Origin: Pelovirga terrestris
GTDB lineage: Bacteria > Desulfobacterota > Desulfuromonadia > Desulfuromonadales > Geopsychrobacteraceae
Direction of reading: 5' to 3'
Assembly: GCF_014773365.1 (NCBI RefSeq)
Contig: NZ_JACWUN010000004.1
Span: 62,001 to 126,000, forward strand
DNA: 64,000 bases
Shown piece by piece: positions 35,615 through 43,501 of this stretch; within the stretch, counting starts at the first letter, position 1, and every line of letters starts with the position of its first letter. Both the position numbers and the translations under genes were made by a program. Below the pieces are notes generated by a model, which did not search any database, was not told the DNA's origin, and saw only the letters and a list, made by a program, of their open reading frames with translations.

Positions 35615-36190
35615 ATGAACAAAGGGATGCGCGTTGGTTATGCAAGGGTCAGCACAGCTGGGCAGAAACTGGATCTTCAACGTGAACGTCTTGCGGATTG
35701 TGATCGGGTATTTCATGAAAAGGTTTCAGGAAAATCCACAAGGAATCGCCCTGAATTGCAGAACGCTCTGGACTTTGTTCGGGATGGTGATATCTTCGTG
35801 GTCACCAAGCTGGATCGGCTCACCCGATCCGTCGTGGACCTCGCCAATATCGTGCAAAAGTTTGAGGCCAAAAACGTCGATCTGGTGGTGCTGGACCAAG
35901 GAATTGACACGACGTCGATCTATGGCCGACTCCAATTCAATATTCTTGCCGCCATCGGAGAGTTTGAAAGGGGAATTATTCGAGAGCGTTCTTACGAGGG
36001 CAGAATGCGCGCCCTCGCCAGGGGTTTCAAATTTGGAGCTAAGCCAAAGCTTGCCAGGAATGAAATATCTCAATTGATCAATGACTATGAAGCCCCTGGT
36101 TGCAGCAAGACGGAGATCGCTGACCACTACGGGATAAGCCGGTCATCCGTCTGTCGCATCTATTCTGAAAACTGCCAACACATGTCCTGA
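35615..36190 (+). CDS. Serine recombinase (resolvase/invertase family)
   Basis: A 191-residue small serine recombinase. The catalytic serine is in GYARVSTAGQKLDLQRE; VTKLDRLTRSVVDLANIV and GEFERGIIRERSYEG are the conserved core, and a C-terminal helix-turn-helix (CSKTEIADHYGISRSSVCRIY) binds DNA. ATG 35615 has AAAGGAG upstream. No transposase accompanies it. It may act on local sites; a decayed copy of its 3' end lies 5.4 kb to the left. Confidence 0.95.
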   Translation: MNKGMRVGYARVSTAGQKLDLQRERLADCDRVFHEKVSGKSTRNRPELQNALDFVRDGDIFVVTKLDRLTRSVVDLANIVQKFEAKNVDLVVLDQGIDTTSIYGRLQFNILAAIGEFERGIIRERSYEGRMRALARGFKFGAKPKLARNEISQLINDYEAPGCSKTEIADHYGISRSSVCRIYSENCQHMS

Positions 36191-36256
36191 AATAGTCGCA
36201 ATATTGGAACACCCCGCCTGGATCGAAAGTCGGGGTGTTCGTGTTCAATAAGTGGT
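36128..36256 (+). repeat. Recombinase 3' end plus hairpin (repeat B)
   Basis: The intact partner of the repeat at 30678-30800, covering the last 20 codons of the recombinase and the following hairpin. Both copies end in a GTTCGTGTTCAA-containing string that also recurs, more weakly, at 43451-43463. Confidence 0.75.
36207..36240 (+). terminator. Hairpin downstream of the serine recombinase
   Basis: GAACACCCCG pairs perfectly with CGGGGTGTTC around a 14-base loop, 17 bp after the recombinase stop. No T-run follows, so it may be a recombination or regulatory structure instead of a simple terminator. Confidence 0.55.
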
Positions 36257-36334
36257 TATATTTGAAACTCCTGCGAGGATGCTGTTTTGCAATTCGGGAG
36301 ATGTCCAGATCCTTAATTCATTTCGTTAGAGCGG

Positions 36335-36673
36335 TCACTGTGACTCATCTTTCCAGTAAAAACGATTTTGCCCACCGATCCTGATATTTAAAAGAAGTAT
36401 TGGTTCAGCCGGATCAGGTGGAACCCAGTAGAGAACAAGGAAATTTCGTGCTCCGGCATCCAGGACATATTCCCTCACAGTTATTTTTTTGCCTTGGACC
36501 GACCTTCTTCTTGCGGGGGCAATCTCGTCAAACGCGGAAATATTCTCCACCATTGCCTGGTAGCTTTGCTGCAAGCGTTCGACAAAACGAACCGCGCCCA
36601 ATTCAGCATACTCGTCAAGAAATCCTTTCAATCGACGAGTAAACAATGGTGTGGCGACTACCTCCCGGGTCAT
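36335..36673 (-). CDS. RelE/ParE family toxin
   Basis: A 112-residue toxin of the RelE/ParE superfamily (VVATPLFTRRLKGFLDEYAELGAVRFVERLQQSYQAMVENI, then YVLDAGARNFLVLYWVPPDPAEPILLLNIRIGGQ). Its ATG overlaps the antitoxin stop by four bases, so the pair is one operon. Motifs are complete. Confidence 0.88.
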   Translation of the reverse strand: MTREVVATPLFTRRLKGFLDEYAELGAVRFVERLQQSYQAMVENISAFDEIAPARRRSVQGKKITVREYVLDAGARNFLVLYWVPPDPAEPILLLNIRIGGQNRFYWKDESQ

Positions 36674-36948
36674 CCTCTTTTCTTCTCCGAAACAGCTTTA
36701 GCCCGAGCGAGAGCATGATCGAATAGAGCATCAATCTTTTCGGCTGGCTCACAGATACCTGTTAGCTCAAATTCTTCCCATGCCGCAAGTGCTTCTGCTT
36801 CAAATTTAATATCCGCCTCGGCCGCCTCAATTGCCGGAGTGCCAATTGCCTCAAGTACAGCCCCCATCGGCCTTCCTATTTGCTTTGATAAAGTCTCCAG
36901 TCTTTCGGCAAATTCATCATCTACTCTTAAATTAAGCTGTCTAGTCAT
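36670..36948 (-). CDS. Ribbon-helix-helix antitoxin
   Basis: A 92-residue protein with an N-terminal ribbon-helix-helix (RQLNLRVDDEFAERLETLSKQIGRPMGAVLEAI) and an Ala/Glu-rich C-terminal helix that would bind the RelE-like toxin. AAGGGGTG precedes the ATG. A near-perfect 28-bp palindrome lies 23 bp upstream and is the obvious operator. Confidence 0.87.
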   Translation of the reverse strand: MTRQLNLRVDDEFAERLETLSKQIGRPMGAVLEAIGTPAIEAAEADIKFEAEALAAWEEFELTGICEPAEKIDALFDHALARAKAVSEKKRG

Positions 36949-36971
36949 AACTGCACCCCTTTCAACTTTTT

Positions 36972-36999
36972 CACCATGCTAGCACCTGCTAGCATGGTG
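36972..36999. promoter_or_regulatory. Long palindromic operator of the RHH/RelE module
   Basis: Two perfect 13-bp arms (left arm CACCATGCTAGCA) flank a CC spacer, just upstream of the antitoxin gene. Within it GCTAGC occurs twice, suggesting two adjacent RHH dimer sites. Confidence 0.75.
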
Positions 37000-37125
37000 G
37001 TCAAGCCTGATCATAGTCTGCTGATAACTCAGTCTTCAGTATCTGACTTTAGTTGGCAGGTTTCCAACAGGGAGGACGGTACCTGGAGTTCAGCCGGACG
37101 CACAACATGCAAGCCCTCTGTCTTT

Positions 37126-39081
37126 TTAGCTGGAGAGTTTATCTACAAAAGGCGGAATTGGACAGCCCAAGGTTTCGGCGACGGCGCGCAGCAATTCAGC
37201 TTCACGTTCCCGAATCACCTGATCTGCACAAACCACCTCGACACAGGCCGTGAGTAGAGCTTTTTTGACTTGTGGTGCGGCAAGGGCAAGATGATCGAGA
37301 GCGCTATCAAGATGTTCCAGCTTACAGGCTGCGCTTGACAGAAGCTGTGGCTCGGCTGTTTTTGTCCGCAGGCGGTGTTCTCCTGCGCTGAAGGCCTTTT
37401 CAATATCAGCGGTATTGTTGCTACTCACCCGTGCCAGCGCCGAGAGTACGACGCTGCAATCTGGCATCAACCGGTCGATGGTGCGATACTGAGAGGTGGT
37501 CGACCGAGCATCCCCGAGCTGGAAAGCAAGATGGCGGCGGACGATTTTCTGCAGGGCGAATTCAAAGACACCGAGATGCCCATCGCTCTCAATGAGCCAT
37601 TGGAGTGTGGTTTGAAACTGCTGAATTTCATCGAGTCGGAGCTGACGTAATGCAGGCAAAGAGAGATTTACCAACGGCAGACGCATCCGCCCGGCAATCG
37701 ATGCAACATCCGGCCAGAGCTTTGCGGTTGTTTCACTGATTCCTAAAGGAATGCGGCGGGACAATTCCTTGAGTTGATGTGTGCGCAGATCCTCGTTGAA
37801 ACTGAGCAGCAACGCATAAATGAGTGCGGTGGCGTCATGGGATTCGTGTGCAGCGAAACGGAGTCTTTCCGGGATGGAGTTCTGCAGTTTCTCGGCATAG
37901 TGCATATGCTGCAGCGTCGGATTACCCAGACTTGAAAGGACAGCTTCTGCCTGAATGACATCGAACCCCATGCCGACGTTACTGCCCGGCCCTTCCGCCA
38001 AGGCGGAAACGGGTGAAACAGAAAATCCCGAAGGCGGAGAGGTGACTGTCGAACGGGCTTGACTCGGTGCCGCCGGAGGGGCGTTGCTGACGGAAAATCT
38101 CCCATCCCAGCCCGGATCGATGGCTCTGATGCGCTTATCAAGGGGAGGGTGAGTGGCGAACAGCCCGTGAAACGACTTCCCCATTCCGTTTTCAAAAAAC
38201 ATGTGGCTGGCTTCCTCTGCATGGGCGGATTCGATTTTTGATCCCGCACCGCCGATTTTTTGCAGCGCCCTGGAAAGCCCCGCAGGATTGCGCGTAAACT
38301 GAACGGCGGAAGCGTCGCTGAGAAACTCCCGTTGCCGACTCAAAGCCGCCTGAATGAGCCGACCAAAAAACACCCCGATGGAACCAATGATGATCAGGGC
38401 AAATCCCATCAGTGGCAGCAGGTTTCTGTCCCTTCCCCCACGGGCATAGATCAGTACCCGGCCGATCACAGCCAGAAAAAGGATACCGAAAAGAACCCCC
38501 ATAAGGCGCAGGTTCAGCCGCATGTCGCCATTAAGAATGTGACTGAACTCATGACCAATGACACCCTGCAACTCATCGCGATCAAGTAGGGTCATGCCCC
38601 CACGGGTAACGCCGATTGCGGCGTCGTCCGCCGTATGACCGGCGGCAAACGCATTGATGCTTTTTTCATTATCCAGCACATAAACCTTGGGAACGGGGAC
38701 TCCGGAGGCGATGGCCATTTCCTCGACCACATTCATCAGTTTGCGTTCATCGGGATGATTTGTGTTGGGACTGACAAGGCGTCCGCCGAGGGTTTCGGCG
38801 ACGACGCTGCCACCTTTGGCCAGGGTTGCGGTTTTATAGAGACTGCTGATTGCGATGACGCTGAGGGTGCCAAGGGTGACAAAAAGAAACAGCTCGGGCT
38901 GCCACAGCGTGAATACGGGCAGGGCTCCTCCCCCTGCCGATTGTTGCGATTGAGCCCCGTAGAATATCAACAGGCTGGCAACATATACCGAAGCAACGAT
39001 ACCGATCACCGCGATCACGAAATAAATAATCAGCAGCCTGGTGTTCCCCCTGGCCTGATCCTGACGGTCAAAAAAATCCAT
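37126..39081 (-). CDS. M48 family (HtpX-like) membrane metalloprotease
   Basis: A 651-residue protein. Two membrane helices at the N-terminus (LIIYFVIAVIGIVASVYVASLLIF, FLFVTLGTLSVIAISSLY) and two more after the zinc motif GVIGHEFSHILNGDMRLNLR mark an HtpX-like M48 peptidase; the third ligand falls in REFLSDASAVQFTRNP. A ~300-residue C-terminal extension of unknown function makes it about twice the length of HtpX. ATG 39081 has GGGAG upstream. It follows lemA by 15 bp, a common M48-LemA pair involved in envelope quality control. Confidence 0.93.
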   Translation of the reverse strand: MDFFDRQDQARGNTRLLIIYFVIAVIGIVASVYVASLLIFYGAQSQQSAGGGALPVFTLWQPELFLFVTLGTLSVIAISSLYKTATLAKGGSVVAETLGGRLVSPNTNHPDERKLMNVVEEMAIASGVPVPKVYVLDNEKSINAFAAGHTADDAAIGVTRGGMTLLDRDELQGVIGHEFSHILNGDMRLNLRLMGVLFGILFLAVIGRVLIYARGGRDRNLLPLMGFALIIIGSIGVFFGRLIQAALSRQREFLSDASAVQFTRNPAGLSRALQKIGGAGSKIESAHAEEASHMFFENGMGKSFHGLFATHPPLDKRIRAIDPGWDGRFSVSNAPPAAPSQARSTVTSPPSGFSVSPVSALAEGPGSNVGMGFDVIQAEAVLSSLGNPTLQHMHYAEKLQNSIPERLRFAAHESHDATALIYALLLSFNEDLRTHQLKELSRRIPLGISETTAKLWPDVASIAGRMRLPLVNLSLPALRQLRLDEIQQFQTTLQWLIESDGHLGVFEFALQKIVRRHLAFQLGDARSTTSQYRTIDRLMPDCSVVLSALARVSSNNTADIEKAFSAGEHRLRTKTAEPQLLSSAACKLEHLDSALDHLALAAPQVKKALLTACVEVVCADQVIREREAELLRAVAETLGCPIPPFVDKLSS

Positions 39082-39096
39082 CAACAGCACTCCCTA

Positions 39097-39699
39097 TCAA
39101 TCAAAAGACACCTTTGGTGCTTCACGTTGCTCTGGCTTTTCGATAGCCAGCAGTTCGGCCACAACAAAATTGAACCAGGCGGCGATGATGCTACTTGGAA
39201 AAACCTCGCGCTGCGTGTTGTAGGCCATTACCGCGTCGTTGTAAGCCTGCCGGGCAAAGGCGACTTTGTTCTCCGCCGAGGTCAGTTCTTCCATAAGGGT
39301 CAGCATGGTCGTATTCGCTTTAAGATCAGGATACGACTCGGACAGCGCAAACAGACGGCCAAGAGTGCCTGTGAGTGTGCCTTCAGCGCGGGCGAGCTGT
39401 TGCATGGCAGCAGGATCGCCGGGATTGGCTGCAGCACCGGTGTTGGCACTGGCTGCGGCGTTGCGCGCTGCAATGACCGCTTCAAGGGTTTCACGTTCGT
39501 GTTTGATATAGCCTTTAGCCGTCTCGACCAGATTCGGAATCAGGTCGTATCGTCGCCTGAGCTGGACATCGATCTGCGCGTAGGCGTTCTTAAAACGATT
39601 GCGCAATGTGACGAGCTTATTGAAGGCGCCGACACCGAATAGCACGGCACCTATCAGCAGCGCCCCCAACACGATTAGAATGGTCTGCATTAACGTCAT
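39097..39699 (-). CDS. lemA: LemA family protein
   Basis: A 200-residue LemA protein: one N-terminal membrane helix, then the conserved YAQIDVQLRRRYDLIPNLVETAKGYIKHERETLEAV and YPDLKANTTMLTLMEELTSAENKVAFARQAYNDAV. It forms a coiled-coil ectodomain. It is the first gene of the lemA-M48 operon. Confidence 0.95.
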   Translation of the reverse strand: MTLMQTILIVLGALLIGAVLFGVGAFNKLVTLRNRFKNAYAQIDVQLRRRYDLIPNLVETAKGYIKHERETLEAVIAARNAAASANTGAAANPGDPAAMQQLARAEGTLTGTLGRLFALSESYPDLKANTTMLTLMEELTSAENKVAFARQAYNDAVMAYNTQREVFPSSIIAAWFNFVVAELLAIEKPEQREAPKVSFD

Positions 39700-40587
39700 A
39701 TCCGTCTCACTTTCTGGTTATTTCTCTATCATTGTTAATTGCCGTAGCAGTCTGATTCATGCTGCGGTTGTGCTGACAACTTGATCCTAAACCCTGAACT
39801 GTAGACTAAGGTCAAGAGTCAACGATTGGATTTGCAAAACAGCGGTGCAGGTAAAAAAACAATTATACAGGAGAAAGAACATGGTGCATTCCTTCTCTAT
39901 CGGCAAATCGGCAAAATAACAGACGCCGGCATTGCTATTCAGGGCAACATTCTGTCTATCAAACGCGTGTTGAAGGCCTTGGAACAACTGGGTATCACGG
40001 AAATCAAAAACGGGCGAGTCAATCGTAGTATTATCGGCGCTAACCAGCCGAATCGCGATTGAAAATTGGCAAACTTGAACCGTTAAAGCAGCCTGTCCGA
40101 AAACCCACGACCATAAGAACGTTGATGAATCTTCGGAACCTCTCACCAACCTTTGACTCATTAGGGAACATCTTTTTGGCTGTGCCATCAACGGCGATAC
40201 AAGCAGAAAGAAGCGCTTGGTCTAGCTCGCCTCGATCAGCAGCATCTAAGGAATGTTTGATGTGATCTGCAATTTTCATGGCATGCCTAACGATATAAGG
40301 GTTTTTACGACGCGCAGCCGTCGTAAAGACGCCTGTTGAACGAAACCCCTCCGTTTAGGTGACCTATGGAATTTTAAAGAGATGTCGGTGGAGGATGTTG
40401 TGCAAGTCTAGCTTGAATAATGTTACTTGGCAATAATGAAAGCGGAGCAACCATCTGCATTGACAATAAAGCGCATTCTTTCTCATCTTTTATCTTGCTT
40501 TGAATTAGTGACGTATCCGGCAGTCAACGACACTTTCTTACAAACCCTGCATTGCCAGAAATCCCGCCAGGGCTTCAGCGTGGCCAA
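39700..40587. other. Intergenic region with a truncated hypothetical gene
   Basis: These 888 bp lie between the lemA operon and the AbiE module. The only likely coding trace is a truncated minus-strand frame at 40040-40279 (listed separately). Overlapping frames at 39787-40191 (-) and 39826-40062 (+) have no recognisable content. The stretch 40280-40587 shows nothing I can assign. Confidence 0.45.
40040..40279 (-). pseudogene. Truncated hypothetical protein
   Basis: The first ~55 residues (KIADHIKHSLDAADRGELDQALLSACIAVDGTAKKMFPN) have the look of a conserved hypothetical family found near mobile genes. The frame then drifts (GCFNGSSLPIFNRDSAG) and stops after 79 residues, and no other frame continues it convincingly. 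Probably a frameshifted remnant. Confidence 0.45.
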
Positions 40588-41520
40588 CTATTTTCTGGCT
40601 AACATCAAGCCTAGCTCTAGTGCTCCCAGCATCTCATCGAATTTTGTTGGGTTCTTGGCTTTCAGGATTTCAAGATTCATCAGCTTCCATCGGATGGCAG
40701 GCAAAGACTCGACATTCGGTATCCCGAGCAGATCCCAGTCTGGCTCAACCTGATGGACAGAATGGAGGAATCTGCGTTCGGCATCGTCAAGTGAAGAGGG
40801 CAGCTCTGCAAATAGACGCTCGCGTGTCTCTTCGAGCTCTTTAATGCTGACATCCCGAGTTGTCATCCCGATGAATTCTTTCTCGTACGCGCCCTTTATG
40901 TCATGGATTTGTGGCGGCAGCAATTCATGCATTGGTCGATTGTGTCCTGCCAGATAAATCACGAATGCCCGCCTCATGCGAGGAGTGATTCCACCGTTTT
41001 CATTGAGCAGCATCACGTCAAAGAGATCTCGCGGATGCTGGCGGTCGAGAGCTGCGACTAACTTGCTGGCGTAGAGTTCGTCAACATCGAGCATTGGTAC
41101 GCTCACCTCCCGCTCGAACATGTCCTCAGCACCCTGGGTCAAACGGCCTTCAACGATTGGATAAACCGATCCACGGAAAACATGATTCACCTCAATCTTG
41201 ACTCGCCATGTGCCACGGCTGACAAAGAGCTTAGTTTCCTGGTCGGAGCCTGAAGATGTCCTTTGAACTTTTACCCTCAAACGCTTTTCTAGCTCTTGGG
41301 CAACTTGTCGCAAGCTGCCCTCGATCGTGGCGAGCACGTCGTCTCTATTTGGTGCCGCAGGATCGATGAATACCAAATCGATATCAACTGATAGCCTCGG
41401 CATGTCACGGCAGAACAGATTGATCGCTGTGCCACCTTTCATGGCAAAACATTTCTGCGTGAACACGAATGGAATAGCGTCAAGCAATAGTGCAACGGTA
41501 TCTTTGTAGCGACTATCCAT
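40588..41520 (-). CDS. abiEii: AbiEii/AbiGii nucleotidyltransferase toxin (type IV TA)
   Basis: A 310-residue nucleotidyltransferase-fold toxin. FAMKGGTAINLFCRDMPRLSVDIDLVFIDP carries the GG/GT and D-x-D catalytic motifs, and LDVDELYASKLVAALDRQHPRDLFDVMLL the conserved second half (K, D and R in the active site). The start overlaps the AbiEi stop by 8 bp. Members transfer nucleotides to tRNA and abort phage infection. Confidence 0.93.
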   Translation of the reverse strand: MDSRYKDTVALLLDAIPFVFTQKCFAMKGGTAINLFCRDMPRLSVDIDLVFIDPAAPNRDDVLATIEGSLRQVAQELEKRLRVKVQRTSSGSDQETKLFVSRGTWRVKIEVNHVFRGSVYPIVEGRLTQGAEDMFEREVSVPMLDVDELYASKLVAALDRQHPRDLFDVMLLNENGGITPRMRRAFVIYLAGHNRPMHELLPPQIHDIKGAYEKEFIGMTTRDVSIKELEETRERLFAELPSSLDDAERRFLHSVHQVEPDWDLLGIPNVESLPAIRWKLMNLEILKAKNPTKFDEMLGALELGLMLARK

Positions 41521-42277
41521 GTGGATTTCTCAGCACCAAGGTTTTTTCTCCCTGGAGGGTATAATCTGACATTGAGCCGAAATCGATATCGGCAAGGTCT
41601 ATTTTTTTCAGCACCGGCAATTTCAGTTCTTCGGCGACGTTCCAAAAGAGCCTTTTGACCTTGATTTTCTTGCAAGCCTTCAAGAGTTCTTGCATCTTTT
41701 TAGACCGTAAAGAATAAAGTCCTTCCATGATCTGCTTGGCTTCTTCCAGGGTCTGCTGTTTCGGTACAAAATCCAGCAATTCAAGCACGGCACGTTCCGG
41801 TTCCGACACAAAAGGAGCGTTTGGATCATTATCCAAACGAGAAACACACGGCCGCTCCGCCAAACTATCCTGCTCATCGAACAGAACACTATTCGACAGG
41901 CTGGCCCTGAATTGCTCTTGAAACCACTCTGGGAGTTTTCTTGTTCCGTGCCCGTAAAGCGTTAGCGTTTCCCCTCCTATACCCAGGTAGTGATTAAATC
42001 CTTTAAAAGCTAAAGCGCTTTTCCCACCGATATGGACTTTGACACCGTTGGCCTGAAGTGATGACACCGCACCTGTTTTGGTGAGCTTATCTCCCGCCCG
42101 AAGGTAATAGCCACTTCCTAATTGCGTTAACCAGCCCTTCTGAACATAGTGGTGTGCGAGCTGACGGGATACGCCAAACCCTTTCAGATGACTCGATGAA
42201 ACAGCCATTCCCTGAGGCAGGCTAAAAAGGGCTTTTTTTAATATTTCACTGGAATGTAAAGCATCATTTGACATCAT
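41513..42277 (-). CDS. abiEi: AbiEi antitoxin/repressor (type IV TA)
   Basis: A 254-residue antitoxin with an N-terminal winged helix (GMAVSSSHLKGFGVSRQLAHHYVQKGWLTQLGSGYYLRAG) and the AbiEi C-terminal domain (GGKSALAFKGFNHYLGIGGETLTLYGHG). ATG 42277 or 42274 fits the AAGG at the ribosome site; a longer frame to 42322 has no such site. It lies next to a perfect inverted repeat at 42340, the expected autoregulatory operator. Confidence 0.92.
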   Translation of the reverse strand: MMSNDALHSSEILKKALFSLPQGMAVSSSHLKGFGVSRQLAHHYVQKGWLTQLGSGYYLRAGDKLTKTGAVSSLQANGVKVHIGGKSALAFKGFNHYLGIGGETLTLYGHGTRKLPEWFQEQFRASLSNSVLFDEQDSLAERPCVSRLDNDPNAPFVSEPERAVLELLDFVPKQQTLEEAKQIMEGLYSLRSKKMQELLKACKKIKVKRLFWNVAEELKLPVLKKIDLADIDFGSMSDYTLQGEKTLVLRNPHG

Positions 42278-42339
42278 TTGCCTTATGCTAATGTTATAAA
42301 GTGCGTTTCCAGCACACAACATATTAAAATATTGACTAT

Positions 42340-42360
42340 ATGTAAAGCGATACTTTACAT
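42340..42360. promoter_or_regulatory. Operator of the AbiE module
   Basis: ATGTAAAG-CGATA-CTTTACAT is a perfect 8-bp inverted repeat 63 bp upstream of the abiEi start (minus strand). AbiEi proteins are known to repress their own promoters at inverted repeats. Confidence 0.65.
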
Positions 42361-42732
42361 TTTAGCATTGTTTATATCAACTTATGCAATGCCTTCTCCG
42401 CCAGTAAGCAATTTTCCCCGCAATCACGATAAATTTAAAATTTAATCTGATGGTCACTGGTTCGATAGAGCACGTTCCACCAAGTTGAACGCTAACCCAC
42501 GCCAGTCGAAATAGCAGGCAGGTGATCTCGTTTTATAAATCATCTTGCATTAATTTTGAGGGTTGAAATTGGTCTAGGTGAGAAGTTACTGCAAACCCTG
42601 ACTTGTTGGACTTTTCTGTTGCACCTGCTGCGCAATTATCACTTATGTGCATTAACAGCTGCTTGACTATGACAAATCAATGTATTAACTTTGTACCTAC
42701 ATGGTAGTCACTAGACAGGGAGGTCCGGACTC
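42361..42732. other. Intergenic region between AbiE and AbrB/Doc modules
   Basis: A non-coding 372 bp between divergent operons. From 42589 it is part of the long direct repeat shared with 63599 onward. A TTGACT (42663-42668) followed after 17 bp by TAACTT is a weak promoter candidate conserved in both copies. CTAC-ATG-GTAG at 42699-42709 is an operator-like palindrome not conserved in the second copy. Confidence 0.45.
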
Positions 42733-42990
42733 ATGATCAAAACGTTGACCAAACATGGAAACAGTTTGGCACTGGTGATTGAAAAGCCTGTTTTGGAATT
42801 GTTAGGGGTCAATGCGGAAACACCCTTCGATATTTCCACCGATGGACAGGTTCTCATTCTTGCGCCAGTCAGGGATATCAACCGTCAAGATTCATTCAGG
42901 GCGGCTTTAGATAAAGTCAATGCCCGGTATCCAAAAGCGTTGAAGAAATTGTCGGAGTAAGGCATTGGAACCAAATTTTCTTACATTGCT
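42589..42990 (+). repeat. Long direct repeat, left copy (AbrB/doc module)
   Basis: From CTGCAAACCCTGACTTGTTG to at least 42990 this matches 63599-64000 with a constant offset of 21,010 and no gaps. By eye about 20 substitutions occur in 402 bp, mostly in the promoter region. It covers the promoter, the whole AbrB antitoxin gene and the first codons of doc. The match runs to the window edge, so its true right end is unknown. Confidence 0.92.
42733..42960 (+). CDS. AbrB/MazE-like antitoxin partnered with Doc
   Basis: A 75-residue AbrB-fold protein (IKTLTKHGNSLALVIEKPVLELLGV, ETPFDISTDGQVLILAPV) with GGGAGG upstream of the ATG. It sits 4 bp before a Doc toxin, so it takes the place usually held by Phd. 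A second copy at 63743 differs by one residue (Leu12 to Met). Confidence 0.9.
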   Translation: MIKTLTKHGNSLALVIEKPVLELLGVNAETPFDISTDGQVLILAPVRDINRQDSFRAALDKVNARYPKALKKLSE

Positions 42991-43354
42991 GGAAGTTTTG
43001 GAGATTCACCAAAACCAGACAAGTCTATATGGAGGTGATCCGGGGATCAGAGATATGGGTCTGCTAAAATCCGCTATCGGGATGTCTTCCGCTACGTATG
43101 GGGGAGAATTTCTTCATACCGATATCTTTGAAATGGCGGCAGCTGATCTGTTTCATCTCGTAAAAAATCACCCTTTTGTGGATGGCAACAAACGTGCTGG
43201 AGCTGTATCCGCTCTTGTTTTTCTTCTTCTGAACGGTTTTGAACTTGATGTACCTGAAGACGACTTTGCAGATCTTGTTTTGGCTGTTGTACAAGGAAAA
43301 ATCGACAAGGCTCAGGTGGCTGTCTTTTTGAAACAATACTCAAAGGAAATTTGA
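42965..43354 (+). CDS. doc: Doc family (Fic-fold) toxin
   Basis: A 129-residue death-on-curing kinase. The active-site loop HPFVDGNKRAGAVSALVFLLLNG matches H-x-F-x-[DN]-[AG]-N-K-R, with the N-terminal GGDPGIRDMGLLKSAI also typical. The start is TTG 42965. Doc phosphorylates EF-Tu in the studied case. The motif is intact. Confidence 0.93.
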   Translation: MEPNFLTLLEVLEIHQNQTSLYGGDPGIRDMGLLKSAIGMSSATYGGEFLHTDIFEMAAADLFHLVKNHPFVDGNKRAGAVSALVFLLLNGFELDVPEDDFADLVLAVVQGKIDKAQVAVFLKQYSKEI

Positions 43355-43501
43355 ATCACAACTAAGGGTTCTGTTTGCTCGATGCATAAGTGTTCCATAA
43401 TTGCAGCATTACCAGCAAATCCAGCTCGGATGCCCTTAGGCGGGATTTTCGTGTTCAAAAAAGCAGTGTTTTATCGGACACAGCGAATGTTTGATGCGCT
43501 A

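Noticed and set aside
29903-36999. Possible integron cassette array because of many small TA genes
   Set aside because: Genes lie on both strands, and I found no attC-like imperfect palindromes between cassettes and no tyrosine integrase.
38635-39642. 335-codon plus-strand frame opposite lemA and the M48 gene
   Set aside because: Both minus-strand genes are clearly real and the frame spans their junction.
39787-40191. 134-codon minus frame in the lemA-AbiE gap
   Set aside because: No recognisable content, and it overlaps the better-looking truncated frame at 40040-40279 in another register.
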